Shown: positions 1 to 9,899 of the stretch, piece by piece
How the letters are laid out: each line of letters begins with the position of its first letter
Position numbering within the stretch: position 1 is the first letter of the stretch
DNA from: Streptococcus sanguinis SK355
GTDB taxonomy: Bacteria > Bacillota > Bacilli > Lactobacillales > Streptococcaceae
Assembly (NCBI RefSeq): GCF_000212855.1
Contig: NZ_GL890993.1
Span: forward strand, 2,193,189-2,257,188
Length of the DNA stretch: 64,000 nucleotides
Reading direction: 5' to 3'
Made by a program: the position numbers and the translations under genes
The notes under the pieces: generated by a model
Told to the model about the DNA's origin: nothing
Databases searched by the model: none
What the model saw: the letters and a program-made list of their open reading frames with translations, nothing else

Positions 1-960
1 TGCCTTGGTATCAGGAGTTTCAGCAGTTGAAGAATTATTTCCATTTGGATTATTTGAATAGGTCAGGTTAGCTATATTAGGATTTCCTAGAGCACCCATA
101 ACAGCATCATCGTTTAATCTTGCCGTATAGCGAATGACAATCTTACTAGATACTTTTACTCCTTGAACATATTTAAGATCACCTGGAGTTATCGTAATGA
201 CATTGCCTGTATAGGAAATTGGGAAAAATGTTGAAATGTCTTTTTCCGTTCCCCCTTCTTGTAGATAAACTCGAACATCATTATTATAGGTCATTCCAAC
301 AGGAATCGTATCCTTGATTGTAAATTTATATAGCGGAAAATCTGCATAGTTGCTTGGAAGAGTTGCGGTAATTTGGAAAGGAATGCTTTGTCCGATTCTA
401 TATTCAGTCGCTGCAGTATAATTTTGAGAGCCATTAGCTTGAACTTGTTTTGTAAGAGTTGGAACATCAGCTTTCACAGCTACAGTTGTATCCTTAGCTA
501 CTTGCAACATAAAGCTAGTATAGGCATGACCTTTTTTATTTTCTAAAGTATCACTCCTATCCTTTATAAGATAGTAACCAGGTTTTAGTCCTGAAATGGT
601 TGTCGTACCTTGCTGGGATTGAAAGGTTTCTCCACCTGATAAATATTGATCCAAGTCTTGGGCAAAGGCTTTGGCCTCCGCAGAGTCATTTTGCTTACCA
701 CTTAAAGAAGCGGCTTTTTCAGAAGCATTTCCAAAATGAGTTCTGCCTGATTCTGAAACTCCTTCTCCCCACTCGATATTGGTCAAGGTGTTGCTAGCAT
801 CTAAAGTCCCTGAAAAGATATGGTAGACTTCGTATAGATGTCCCTCTGAAGTTCCACTTAGCTGGATGGTGTAAGTTGTATCAGCCGATACGACCGGTAT
901 CCCTGCAAAAGTCAGGATAAAGACCAAGATGGTCATCAATAGTTGTTTTACTTTTTTCAT
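1..960 (-). CDS. LPXTG-type pilin subunit, SpaH/EbpB-like (3' end outside window)
   Basis: The reading frame is open from an ATG at 960 to the window edge (320 codons), so the carboxyl end is missing. It begins with a signal peptide ([12 protein letters not shown], then a hydrophobic core ending VVSADT). A pilin D1-like domain follows, with [14 protein letters not shown] and [11 protein letters not shown] segments, and then the start of an isopeptide-forming D2 domain around VPTLTKQV. The family forms sortase-polymerised fimbriae with internal Lys-Asn bonds. The two genes upstream are close paralogues that end in LPNTG, so the missing end probably does too. AGGAGATTATA precedes the ATG. It is the most distal pilin of the operon visible here. 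No canonical WxxxVxVYPK pilin motif was seen in the part present. Confidence 0.88.
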   Translation of the reverse strand, partial: MKKVKQLLMTILVFILTFAGIPVVSADTTYTIQLSGTSEGHLYEVYHIFSGTLDASNTLTNIEWGEGVSESGRTHFGNASEKAASLSGKQNDSAEAKAFAQDLDQYLSGGETFQSQQGTTTISGLKPGYYLIKDRSDTLENKKGHAYTSFMLQVAKDTTVAVKADVPTLTKQVQANGSQNYTAATEYRIGQSIPFQITATLPSNYADFPLYKFTIKDTIPVGMTYNNDVRVYLQEGGTEKDISTFFPISYTGNVITITPGDLKYVQGVKVSSKIVIRYTARLNDDAVMGALGNPNIANLTYSNNPNGNNSSTAETPDTKA

Positions 961-973
961 TATAATCTCCTTT

Positions 974-1009
974 GAGGAAGGAGATGAATGAAACATTCAT
1001 CACTTCCTC
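974..1009 (-). other. Intercistronic hairpin between pilin genes
   Basis: GAGGAAG and GATGAATG arms pair with CATTCATC and CTTCCTC across a short loop, between the stop of the pilin at 1030 and the start of the next one. There is no T tract, so it looks like an mRNA stability or processing element, or a leaky attenuator, rather than a full terminator. Comparable hairpins lie in the next two gaps. Confidence 0.5.
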
Positions 1010-1029
1010 TAGTTCTCCTTTTATTTTGT

Positions 1030-2484
1030 TTAAACACGTTTTTTGACTACAAAGAGCACTCCAGCTCCGAGAACCAGACTTGTGCCGACTAGGTAAAGAA
1101 TGGTTGTTCCGATGCCACCTGTGTTTGGCAGAAGAGCACCTTGCTTATTGACCACTTTCAGGGTAATAATACCCGTATTGACATCGGTCTCAAATGTCGC
1201 GTTTGCTGAAGTTGCTGTCAGGTTTGTCAAGGCTCCTGTGGAGTCGATTGTTCCTGAAATAGTAAACTCGATATCTTTCATAGCATTGTATCCTGCAGGA
1301 ACTGTACTTTCAACCAGCTTGTAGTCACCAGAATCAAGCCCCTTAAAATCAAAAGTGGTCTCAGAGCCAGCTTCAAACTTCTTGATTTCAGTGTATTGGT
1401 TATTGACCTTCTTATAAAGAGTAAATCCTGCGCCAGCTAAAGCTTGTTGATTTTCTTTTACCTTATTTACTTTCAGCTGGTAGGTGTAGACTTTTGTGAC
1501 AGCCCACGGTGTTTGGCTTCTAAGGCCCTCTGTACTATACGGATGATTGGAATACACCACTGTTGCTCTGTTGGTATTTCCATTAGAGCCAAAAATAGCT
1601 TCTTCACCTAAAGTAACACTATAGCGTAAAATAAACTTACTTGAGGCGGAAATGTTCGGAATGCTTTTTATATCATATTTTCCAACTTCCAGATTGTTTT
1701 CCTGTGCATTTGGATAAAACATACTCTTATAGAATTCGTTTGTAATATCAGTCACTTCCGAACCATTTTGAAGCAAAACTTGAGCGTCATGATTATAGGT
1801 CATTGCTCTTGACATAAAGTTACTAAATATAAGCGTGTAATCTGAGTAATCAGCATAGTTACTTGGAAGAGTTGCTACAAGTTCAAAATATACCTTGTCA
1901 CCAATGGTATATTCCGCTGCAGAAGAATAGGTGTTGGACTTACTTGACTTGACTTTTTTTGTAAGAGTAGGGACGCTTGATTTGATAGTGATATTTATGT
2001 TTTTGGCAACTTGTAAAATTAAGCTTGTATAACTTTCTCCGTGTTTATTACTCAAAGAATTTTCTCTATCTTTGATCAAGTAGTAGCCAGGTTCTAGACC
2101 TGAGATTATTGTTGTTCCCGCTTCACTGGTGACGGTCTTAGTTGGTTCAGATTTTAAACGTGGGATAAGTTCTTTAGCAAAAGCCTTTGCTTCTTCAGAA
2201 TCATTACTTTTACCACTGAGACTAGCTGCCTTCTCACTCGCCTGTCCCATGTAAAATTCAATGCTACCTTTTTCAATTCCTGAGCCCCACTCGATATTGG
2301 TTAAGGTGTTACTAGCATCTAAAGTCCCTGAAAAAATCTGATAGATATCATAAGTGTGACCTGCAGTCGTTCCATTTAGTTGGATGGTGTAAGTCGTTGT
2401 ATCAGCCGATACGACAGGAAGCCCGGCGAAGGCCAGGATAAAAACCAAGATGGTCATCAATAGTTGTTTTATTTTTTTCATCAT
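1030..2484 (-). CDS. LPNTG-anchored pilin subunit, SpaH/EbpB-like
   Basis: The 484-residue protein has a signal peptide (residues 1 to about 27, ending VVSA). A D1-like domain ([12 protein letters not shown] near residue 42, [11 protein letters not shown] near 130) comes next, followed by an isopeptide D2 domain starting at VPTLTKKVK (about 170). The third, CnaB/SpaA-like domain carries the E-box [13 protein letters not shown]. The sorting signal is LPNTG near residue 452, then a hydrophobic helix and KKRV. Such proteins are exported by Sec, covalently polymerised by a class C sortase and anchored to the wall. No sortase gene is present in the window. AGGAGATTATG gives a strong ribosome site; the second Met is an equally possible start. 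It is intact, unlike its neighbour upstream at 4036-5498. Confidence 0.92.
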   Translation of the reverse strand: MMKKIKQLLMTILVFILAFAGLPVVSADTTTYTIQLNGTTAGHTYDIYQIFSGTLDASNTLTNIEWGSGIEKGSIEFYMGQASEKAASLSGKSNDSEEAKAFAKELIPRLKSEPTKTVTSEAGTTIISGLEPGYYLIKDRENSLSNKHGESYTSLILQVAKNINITIKSSVPTLTKKVKSSKSNTYSSAAEYTIGDKVYFELVATLPSNYADYSDYTLIFSNFMSRAMTYNHDAQVLLQNGSEVTDITNEFYKSMFYPNAQENNLEVGKYDIKSIPNISASSKFILRYSVTLGEEAIFGSNGNTNRATVVYSNHPYSTEGLRSQTPWAVTKVYTYQLKVNKVKENQQALAGAGFTLYKKVNNQYTEIKKFEAGSETTFDFKGLDSGDYKLVESTVPAGYNAMKDIEFTISGTIDSTGALTNLTATSANATFETDVNTGIITLKVVNKQGALLPNTGGIGTTILYLVGTSLVLGAGVLFVVKKRV

Positions 2485-2500
2485 AATCTCCTAATTGAGG

Positions 2501-2529
2501 AAGGAACTGGAATCCTACCTCCAGCCCTT
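2501..2529 (-). other. Intercistronic hairpin between pilin genes
   Basis: AAGG and CTGG arms pair with CCAG and CCTT in the short gap between two pilin genes. The stem is weaker than the other two intercistronic hairpins of this operon and has no T run. Confidence 0.35.
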
Positions 2530-2530
2530 C

Positions 2531-3979
2531 TTATTTTGTTGAAACACGTTTTTTGACTACATAAAGCAGGCCTGCTCCGAGTACAAGACTTGTGCCGACT
2601 AGGTAAAGAATGGTCGTTCCGATTCCACCTGTGTTTGGCAGAAGGGCACCTTGCTTATTGACCACTTTCAGGGTGATAACACCAGTATTGACGTTAGACT
2701 CAAAGTTGGCGGATGTCGAAGTGGCTGTCAGATTTGTCAAAGCTCCTGTGGAGTCAATCGTTGAAGTAACCGTAAATTCAATATCCTTCATGGTATTGTA
2801 GCCTGCTGGTGTCGAACTTTCAACTAACTTGTAGTCCCCAGCATCAATTCCCTTGAATTCAAAGGTGCTGTCTGATCCAGCTTCAAACTTCTTAATCTCA
2901 GTGTATTGGTTATTAACCTTCTTATAAAGAGTAAATCCTGCACCAGCTAGAGCTTCTTGGTTTTCTTTGACCTTATTTACTGTCAGCTGGTAGGTGTAGA
3001 CTTTAGCTTGATCCCCAGGTGTAATACTTCTATTACTACCATCGGTTACATTCGGATTGGCTGTATAAATAACATGTCCGGTATTGATATTTCCCGTCGA
3101 ACCTGTTTCTGCACTATCATTCACTGTCGCACTATAACGCAGAATAATCTTACTTGAATCAAAAACATCATTCATGCTCTTTAAATTCCGGTTACTAAAG
3201 CTAAGCTCATCTGAAGTTATACTCTTGAAAAAACTACCCGTAATATCAACGATTTCCCAATCATTTACCAAGGTAATCTCAGCATCATTATTATAGGTCA
3301 ACCCTTTTGGAAGTAAATCAAAAAAAAGAAATTCATATACCGAGAAGTCTTCATAGTTTCTTGGAAGAGTTGCAGTTAATTCAAAGTAGACTGTATCTCC
3401 AATCGCGTAGTCAGTCGCTACGGAGTAATTATCAGAATCTCTCACTTTGACTTTTTTTGTCAAAGTTGGTGCACCTGATTTAATGGCTATGTTTGTATCC
3501 TTTGAAACTTGTAAAATAAAGCGAGTATAGCCTTGACTATATATATATTCTAAGGACGAATCCTGATCTTTAATTAAGTAGTATCCAGGTGCCAAGTCAG
3601 AAATGGTTGTTGTACCTTCCTCACTTGCCACTGTTTTTGTTGGACTAGAACTCAAATAAGGATATAACTCTTGAGCAAAGGCTTTTGCTTCTGCAGAGTC
3701 ATTGCTCTTGCCACTGATGGTTTGCGCTTTTGCACCGGCATCACCAAGTTCACTCTGAGCTTTATCAACCTGAATCCCAGTCCCCCATCCAATATTACTA
3801 AGGGTATTGTCGTTACTTATGTCGCCGGAAAATATCTGATAGACTTCATAAGTATGCCCTGGAACTGTCCCAGTCAGACGAATAGTATAAGTCGTGTCTG
3901 CTGATACGACCGGTAGGCCGGAAAAAGTCAGGACAAAGACCAAGACCGTCATGACCAGCTGTTTTATCTTTTTCATCAT
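2531..3979 (-). CDS. LPNTG-anchored pilin subunit, SpaH/EbpB-like
   Basis: This 482-residue paralogue of the pilin at 1030-2484 has the same order of parts. They are a signal peptide (ending VVSADT), a D1-like domain with [13 protein letters not shown], and a D2 isopeptide domain from [10 protein letters not shown] CnaB/SpaA-like domain with [18 protein letters not shown], a membrane helix and KKRVSTK follow. The amino- and carboxyl-terminal 80-100 residues are nearly identical to the neighbour, while the middle (about residues 170-320) differs strongly. That pattern suggests recombination between copies. It is probably a structural subunit of a sortase-built fimbria, but major or minor status cannot be decided from sequence. 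An AGGGAGATTATG ribosome site precedes the start. Confidence 0.92.
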   Translation of the reverse strand: MMKKIKQLVMTVLVFVLTFSGLPVVSADTTYTIRLTGTVPGHTYEVYQIFSGDISNDNTLSNIGWGTGIQVDKAQSELGDAGAKAQTISGKSNDSAEAKAFAQELYPYLSSSPTKTVASEEGTTTISDLAPGYYLIKDQDSSLEYIYSQGYTRFILQVSKDTNIAIKSGAPTLTKKVKVRDSDNYSVATDYAIGDTVYFELTATLPRNYEDFSVYEFLFFDLLPKGLTYNNDAEITLVNDWEIVDITGSFFKSITSDELSFSNRNLKSMNDVFDSSKIILRYSATVNDSAETGSTGNINTGHVIYTANPNVTDGSNRSITPGDQAKVYTYQLTVNKVKENQEALAGAGFTLYKKVNNQYTEIKKFEAGSDSTFEFKGIDAGDYKLVESSTPAGYNTMKDIEFTVTSTIDSTGALTNLTATSTSANFESNVNTGVITLKVVNKQGALLPNTGGIGTTILYLVGTSLVLGAGLLYVVKKRVSTK

Positions 3980-3993
3980 AATCTCCCTAATTG

Positions 3994-4026
3994 AGGAAGA
4001 GACTGATCTCCCGTTCAGTACTTCCT
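3994..4026 (-). other. Intercistronic hairpin between pilin genes
   Basis: AGGAAG and ACTGA arms pair with TCAGT and CTTCCT across a short loop, just downstream of the stop of the frameshifted pilin. There is no T tract. It is probably an mRNA-level element shared by the operon's gaps. Confidence 0.45.
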
Positions 4027-4035
4027 ACTTTAATC

Positions 4036-5498
4036 CTATTTTTTATTTACTCTTTTCTTTACTATCCACAAAACTCCCGCACCTAGCACAAATCCTGTAC
4101 CTACTAAGTAAAGAATGGTCGTTCCGATTCCACCTGTATTTGGTAAGAGGGCACCTTTTTTATTGACAATTTTCGTAGTAAAAATTCCATTTGTCAATTC
4201 ATAAGTAAAAGTTGCTCTGTCTGAGGTTGCTTGAATAGCAGTCCAAGTAGTTGGCAATGTTGGATCATAAGTCGCTCGTAGGCTAAACTCAATATCCTTC
4301 ATAGTGTTGTAGCCTTTTGGAGTAATCGTTTCTACTAGCTTATAATCTCCAGACCCCAGTCCTTTAAAGCCTGAAAAATTACTTCTTTTGTATTCTTGTG
4401 TAGTTCCAACCTTTATATACTGGTCGTTTACTTTTTTATAAAGAGTAAATTCTGCTCCTACAAGAGCTCCCCTGCTTTCATTCACCTTATAGACATTGAG
4501 TTGATAGGTATGGATCTGAACTTTACTTTGGGGGGTTGTTCCGATTGATTTTGCCAAAGCCGTATTGGGGTTGTTCGAAAAGCTCAGACTAGCCACATTC
4601 ATGTTAGTATTGGCACTGGTATGTGTTGTTGCGTATTGATTCAGTTGAGCAGTGTAACGAACCACAATCTTACTAGAAGCATCTATATTTGGTACCTGCC
4701 TCAAATTACTAGCAGCTATGGTTAGATTACGGGACGATTCTATGGAAATATTAAAATGGTCGGTTATCAAGCTTTCTTCATCACCACGTTTTAGATAAAC
4801 TTGCGCATCGTTATTATAAGTCAAACCTGGCATTAAACTATCATTAAAAGATAGCTCATACTCAGAATAATCATCCAAGTTTCTTGGTAGTGTCGCCGTC
4901 AGCTGGAATGGAACCATATCACCGATGGAGTAATCCGTTATAGTCGTTTCCTCTCCCGTCGTACTTGACTTGGTTACCTTAGTTAGACTAGGAACATCAG
5001 ACTTAATTGCTACTGTCGTATCTCTTGCCACCTGTAGCATAAAGCGAGTGTATGCTTCATTTTTTTGTATAAGCTATTATTTATTTCCTTAATCAAATAG
5101 TAGCCTGGAGCCAAACCAGAAATAGTCGTTGTTCCATTTTGTCCCGATACTGTTTTTCGTCCACCGCCGGATAGGTACTTGGAAATTTCCTGAGCAAACT
5201 CTCTTGCTTCTTGCGAATCATCCCCTTTGCCACTTAAAGAGGCTGCTTTGTCGGCCGCATCTCCAAATCTACTTTTACCAGAATCCCAAATCCCCGGAGC
5301 CCATCTGATATTGGTAAGAGTATTGGTGGCTGGATCGAGGTCTCCCAGAAAAATCGGGTGAGCTTCGTAAGTATGGCCCGTTGATGTCCCAGTCAGCTGA
5401 ATGGTATAGGTCGTGTCTGCGGATACGACCGGTAAGTCGGCAAAGGTCAAGACAAAGGCCAAGACCGCCATGACCAGCTGTTTTATCTTTTTCATCAT
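4036..5498 (-). pseudogene. Pilin subunit interrupted by a frameshift in an A7 tract
   Basis: Two overlapping frames (5010-5498 and 4036-5040) together give a complete pilin of about 487 residues. It has a signal peptide, a D1-like domain ([13 protein letters not shown]), a D2 domain (VPSLTKVTK), a CnaB-like domain (YKLVETITPKGYN), LPNTG and a KKRVNKK tail. The break is in a run of seven A (coding strand; 5060-5066 on the plus strand). Eight A would restore [15 protein letters not shown], matching the paralogues. Without slippage the product stops after about 162 residues, unanchored. A sequencing error, true decay, or a homopolymer on/off switch are all possible. It lies between the broken adhesin and two intact pilins. 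The start has an AGGAGATTATG ribosome site. Confidence 0.85.
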
Positions 5499-5584
5499 AA
5501 TCTCCTAATTTTATCTTCACTCAAGCTTGGTCTTCGAGGTATCCCATTCCTCTTCAAAACTTTCGTGATTTCCTATCTTTTTCT

Positions 5585-7643
5585 TTATTGAAATTTCCTA
5601 TATAGTTTATTTCGGACAATCAGCCAAATCGCTGATCCCACTGTGACGATAGAGCCACCCAAGAGGTATAAGAGAGTTCCATTCCCGCCTGTTTCTGGAA
5701 GGACATACTTTTTTAATGCCGTTGGATTACTGGTCCTATTTGTTTCTAAAGAGAAGAGGTCAGTTGATACCCTAGCTGAGCTTTGAAGAATGTGCCCATC
5801 TACATCCTGATCCACTCGGACTTTAAAGGACACTTCTACTGTCTCCTCTGGTGCCAGCCTTCTTCTCCAAGTTAATCTCCTATTAGCAAAGTCATCATAT
5901 ACAGTTGAACCATTGACATAGTCCATATGTTCAGGTAGTTCATCTGTAATGGTGACATCCAACTCCCTATCGCTGGTATTCTTGTAGATAATTTTATAGA
6001 TTAGAACGTCATTGGCCTTGACTTCTTGGTTATCAATATTTTCATTATTTTTATTGAAGACTTCTTTTCTTGGCTTTTCGTATTCTTGAAAATTCCATAT
6101 TCCAGTGAAAAGTACATCTTGATTTTGAATAGTGTCAGATTCTTTATTATAGTTTTTGAAAACCCAATTTCCTTCTGAAGTACTGACTAGTCTTTTATTC
6201 CCTTTTGGAGAATCCGGTGTAACCGTCGAACCATTTTCTAGGTCATGTTGATCTTGCGGTAGCAGATTCAAAAACTTCTTGAGGAAGAGATTTATCCTGC
6301 GTTCCACTTTCAAATTGGTAACTTTTTTTGTAGAGAACATTAGTTGTAACGATTTCTGATGAAACAGGAATATTATCAATTTCTTGTATGACCTTATTTT
6401 CAATAGGTGCCCTATTTTGTAAAATGTTATCGTTGGTTTTTGTCTTGTATACGATCGTAAATTCTTTTCCAGCATTACTACTAGTCAGGTGCTTGGCATG
6501 GATTTCTACAATCACCTTTTGCCCATCTCTGGCTAGTGTATAGTCAGTACCTTGGGTCAACGTCCGACCTTCCAATTGAAGGGCCAAACTCTGAAAATCT
6601 AAACGATCGTCCAAAGTCTCAATCATCTGCATTGAAGATAGAGAGCCAATGACATCCTTACCAGGGGTCGGTATAGTAAATTTGGCCGTATAATTTAGAG
6701 ACTCTCCGGCAAGTGCAGGGATCTTATCTTTTTAAACCTGTTTCTCTGGTGCCTTTGGCGTCTCTGTATAAAAGCCAAACAAACCGCCGCTGACTGCCGT
6801 TGTTGTAAAATCAAATCGAATGGCATTGGTTTCAGAACGAACCGCAAATCCTGAAACATTGTGTTCGTCACTGCCTCCCTGCGTACTCCTTGTAGGGTGC
6901 CATGTCGTTTTATTGCCCGCTAGAGTTTCATTAAGGGCATAGGAAGTGTTTTTTACGATTTTATTTAGTGCCGTATCTTTATCATAGATTGAAAAGTTTT
7001 CTTCTCGACCGAGTGCATTGTAGACCACATCAATATCGGAGGGCAACATGACCATTTTTAGATCTGTGGGCGTTCCGTCCTGATATCTCAATTCTGCAGT
7101 AACATCCGTATCCAGAGCAAAGCTTCCATGCATATCATGAGTAAGAGTCGGATGCGGTGGCCAAATATAGTCCATAATCTGGATGGATTTGCTTCCCCAG
7201 TTTTCATCCACTGTCAGAAAGGGAACAAGCGTCTTGTTTGGATCCTGGTAATCTGCATTTCTCTGAACCAGATGAGCATCGATACTGTGAAAGGTCACAT
7301 AAACATCAACGACCTTGCCATTGACTATCCCTGCATTGTTAAAGCGCAATTTAATGGGGTTATCAAAGGTCTGTTTACTTTGATTTTTATCCACTCTTAG
7401 CGAGAAGATTGTGCTTTCTTTCCATCCTCCATCAGCTGGGATATAATCTCTTTCGACCGAGCTATTCTGACTCAAGATTTCCATATTATCTTGGGTCAAG
7501 GTAAACTGATAGATGTCAAGAGTTGATAGATTGGTACTTTCTCTAAGCTCTGTAACAGCATAGACGGTTGAAGAAAAGAGCACAAAAATAAAAGTCAAAC
7601 CAAGGAGAAATGACTCAATGTATTTTTTCATAAAGTGTTTCAT
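5585..7643 (-). pseudogene. LPETG surface adhesin, broken by an in-frame stop and a frameshift
   Basis: The first gene of the pilus operon starts at an ATG at 7643 with GGAAATTATT before it. It encodes a signal peptide (core ending STVYA) and about 300 residues of unrecognised ectodomain, then meets an in-frame TAA at 6732-6734. The same frame continues open to 6243 and encodes an isopeptide D2-like domain. A frameshift near 6243-6260 then leads into a third frame (to 5585), with a DUF11-like domain (ITDELPEHMDYVNGSTV), LPETG and a RNKLYRKFQ tail. Repaired, it would be about 685 residues, the size of a tip or ancillary pilin. Two independent lesions argue for decay over a single sequencing error. 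The amino-terminal 303 residues could still be secreted. Confidence 0.82.
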
Positions 7644-7683
7644 AATAATTTCCGTTTAATCTTCAAAAAAACTGCTTAAGGAT

Positions 7684-7712
7684 ATACTAGCAGTTCTTTA
7701 CATATTTGTCAA
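7684..7712 (-). promoter_or_regulatory. Sigma-A promoter of the pilus operon
   Basis: On the minus strand TTGACA (7707-7712) is followed after exactly 17 bases by TAGTAT (7684-7689), 40 bases before the adhesin start. It is the only clear promoter before the run of five surface-protein genes, so they are probably co-transcribed. Confidence 0.75.
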
Positions 7713-7750
7713 GGTGTACAAATAAATTTGAGCATCTTTTATGTTGGTAG

Positions 7751-7870
7751 TTTACACTCTATTGGATTCCTACCTTTCCTTACGGTAGAAAACATTACCT
7801 CACCTGCCCTGTCTGCCAGCATGGCAAACAGATTGAGAAGCAGGAAATCGAGCAGTTTTTGAATTATTAG
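7751..7870 (+). pseudogene. Carboxyl-terminal remnant of a zinc-ribbon protein
   Basis: An open stretch of 39 codons, preceded directly by an in-frame TAG and lacking any start, encodes FTLYWIPTFPYG, then CPVC and an EKQEIEQFL tail. This resembles the carboxyl end of small streptococcal zinc-ribbon proteins, in which a WFTLFFIPIFP-like motif is followed by a CPxC pair. The amino-terminal CxxC half is absent. It looks like a gene remnant left between the pilus operon and the ABC-F gene. Confidence 0.5.
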
Positions 7871-7879
7871 CAACAGAAA

Positions 7880-7915
7880 GAGACGATTCTCAATGAACCG
7901 TCTCTTTTCCTTTAT
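7880..7915. terminator. Bidirectional rho-independent terminator
   Basis: AGAGACG pairs with CGTCTCT across a loop of about 13 bases. The plus strand is followed by TTTTCCTTT and the minus strand by TTTCTG. It closes the ABC-F gene on the minus strand and the zinc-ribbon remnant on the plus strand. Confidence 0.7.
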
Positions 7916-7924
7916 TAAATTTTA

Positions 7925-9466
7925 TCAAGTCAACTGATTAAAATCCCAGATTTGATCCATCCAGCCTTCATAGAAATCAGGCTCATGGCAGACCATGAGA
8001 ATGCTGCCCTTGTATTCTTTCAGAGCTCGTTTGAGCTCTTCCTTGGCATCGACATCCAGGTGGTTGGTCGGCTCGTCCAGCACCAGAACATTATTTTCTC
8101 GGTTCATGAGGAGGCAAAGGCGGACCTTGGCCTGCTCTCCACCTGAAAGAACCTGGATCTGGCTCTCGATGTGCTTGGAAGTCAGACCACATCTGGCCAG
8201 AGCTGCTCGGACTTCTGCCTGATTAAGCGCCGGAAAGGCGTTCCAGACTGCTTCCAGCGGTGTCTGACGATTGCCGCCTTCGACTTCCTGCTCGAAATAG
8301 CCCAGCTCCAGATAGTCCCCACGCTCGACTTGACCGGCAATAGGCGGGATAATCCCCAGCAAACTCTTGAGCAGGGTTGTTTTTCCAATCCCATTTGCCC
8401 CGATGATAGCCACCTTCTGATTGCGCTCAAAGGTCAGATTAAGAGGCTGGGTCAGCGGTCGGTCGTAACCAATCTGCAAATCCTTGGCTTGGAAGATAAA
8501 GCGGCCAGGTGTGAGGGCAGGCTTGAAATCAAAGGTAGGCTTTGGCTTCTCACTCTGCAGCTCAATAATATCCATCTTGTCCAGCTTTTTCTGGCGGGAC
8601 ATAGCCATATTACGGGTCGCCACACGGGCTTTATTGCGAGCCACAAAGTCCTTAAGGTCCGCAATTTCTTTCTGCTGGCGCTCATAAGCTGCTTCCAGCT
8701 GAGATTTTTTCATCTCATAGACTTCCTGGAACTGATAGTAGTCGCCAGAATAACGAGTCAAGTGCTGATTTTCCACATGGTAGACGATATTGATGACGTC
8801 ATTCAGGAAAGGAATATCATGCGAGATCAGAACAAAGGCATTTTCATAGTTCTGAAGGTAACGCTTGAGCCAGTCAATATGTTCCGCATCCAGATAGTTG
8901 GTTGGCTCGTCCAAGAGCAGGATATCCGGTTTTTCAAGAAGCAGCTTAGCTAAGAGAACCTTAGTCCGCTGCCCACCAGATAGCTCCGTCACATCACTCT
9001 CCATACCGTAGTCCATCACACCTAGTGCCCGTGCAACCTCATCAATCTTGGCATCTAGCGTATAGAAATCTCGGCTCTCCAAGCGGTCCTGCAGCTCCCC
9101 CACTTCTTCCATCAGGGCATCAACATCGGCTCCTTCCTCAGCCATGCTCATATAGATTTCATTGATACGAGCCTCTGTCTTGAAAAGCTCGTCAAAGGCC
9201 GTGCGCAAAACATCGCGGACAGACTGGCCTTGCTCCAAAACAGCATGCTGATCCAGATAGCCAGCCGTCACATATTTGGACCACTCGACCTTACCTTCGT
9301 CTGGCAGCATTTTACCAGTCACAATGCTCATAAAGGTTGACTTTCCCTCACCATTGGCACCGACCAGGCCGATATGCTCACCCTTGAGCAGACGGAAGGA
9401 TACATCCTCAAAAATAGCCCGGTCTCCGAAACCGTGGCTGAGATTTTTTACTTCTAAGATACTCAT
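7925..9466 (-). CDS. ABC-F family ATP-binding protein
   Basis: The 513-residue soluble protein has two ABC ATPase domains and no membrane segment. The first has Walker A GANGEGKS (36-43), signature LSGGQ (162-166) and Walker B LLLDEP (183-188). The linker (about 245-300) is charged and helical, as in ABC-F interdomain linkers. The second domain has GANGIGKTT (356-364), LSGGEQ and LVLDEPTNHLD. ABC-F proteins act on the ribosome in translation regulation, and some branches protect from antibiotics. The linker is ordinary in length and nothing marks this as a resistance type, so a housekeeping YkpA/YbiT-like role is more likely. It has its own terminator and appears monocistronic. Confidence 0.93.
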   Translation of the reverse strand: MSILEVKNLSHGFGDRAIFEDVSFRLLKGEHIGLVGANGEGKSTFMSIVTGKMLPDEGKVEWSKYVTAGYLDQHAVLEQGQSVRDVLRTAFDELFKTEARINEIYMSMAEEGADVDALMEEVGELQDRLESRDFYTLDAKIDEVARALGVMDYGMESDVTELSGGQRTKVLLAKLLLEKPDILLLDEPTNYLDAEHIDWLKRYLQNYENAFVLISHDIPFLNDVINIVYHVENQHLTRYSGDYYQFQEVYEMKKSQLEAAYERQQKEIADLKDFVARNKARVATRNMAMSRQKKLDKMDIIELQSEKPKPTFDFKPALTPGRFIFQAKDLQIGYDRPLTQPLNLTFERNQKVAIIGANGIGKTTLLKSLLGIIPPIAGQVERGDYLELGYFEQEVEGGNRQTPLEAVWNAFPALNQAEVRAALARCGLTSKHIESQIQVLSGGEQAKVRLCLLMNRENNVLVLDEPTNHLDVDAKEELKRALKEYKGSILMVCHEPDFYEGWMDQIWDFNQLT

Positions 9467-9545
9467 TTTTTCTCCTCTATCATTGATTGCAGTTCCTTGA
9501 TTATACCATCAAAAGGGATTTTTTGGCAAGACAGAAGAAAAGGAA

Positions 9546-9572
9546 AAGCGAGCCACTTAAGTCTCGCTTGCT
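9546..9572 (-). terminator. Terminator of the glmU operon
   Basis: On the minus strand GCGAG pairs with CTCGC across about ten bases, followed by TTTTCCTTTTCTT. It lies directly after the DUF898 gene, the last gene of the operon starting with glmU. Confidence 0.6.
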
Positions 9573-9577
9573 TATTC

Positions 9578-9886
9578 TCAATTCGCATGATGCGTATGCT
9601 TGGTAATCCACTGGGTCAGTTTGATTTTCAGCCAAAAGCCATAAATACCAAAAGTAACAATGGTCAGGAACCACCACTTGATCCAATTTCCAAAAAGCTG
9701 CATAGCAGTACCGTCAAAGTAAAGACGGTGCCCGTCAATAACTGTATGTTTTATCTTCCAATTATATAGAATGCACATGCCCCAAGGTGCACAAATTCCC
9801 AGCGTAAATACTGTAATCAAGGTAGCTAAAATCACATGACCGATGTAAGAAAAGAGACCACCATCAAAATAAGACTCTTTGTACAT
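9578..9886 (-). CDS. DUF898 family small membrane protein
   Basis: The 102-residue protein has hydrophobic segments at about residues 12-40 and 62-84 (FFTI-like LTIVTFGIYGFW). FDGTAMQLFGNWIKW lies between them. These repeated FDG and TFGIYGFW elements are typical of DUF898 (YjgN-like) membrane proteins, whose function is unknown. The gene starts 14 bases after the mtnN stop with AAAGGGGGAG before the ATG, so it is probably the last gene of the glmU operon. It is short for the family and has a single repeat unit. Confidence 0.8.
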   Translation of the reverse strand: MYKESYFDGGLFSYIGHVILATLITVFTLGICAPWGMCILYNWKIKHTVIDGHRLYFDGTAMQLFGNWIKWWFLTIVTFGIYGFWLKIKLTQWITKHTHHAN

Positions 9887-9899
9887 ACTATCTCCCCCT

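Noticed and set aside
8171..8953. 260-codon plus-strand frame inside the ABC-F gene
   Set aside because: It lies fully antisense to a well-supported gene and has no start signal; the ATPase motifs on the minus strand are decisive.
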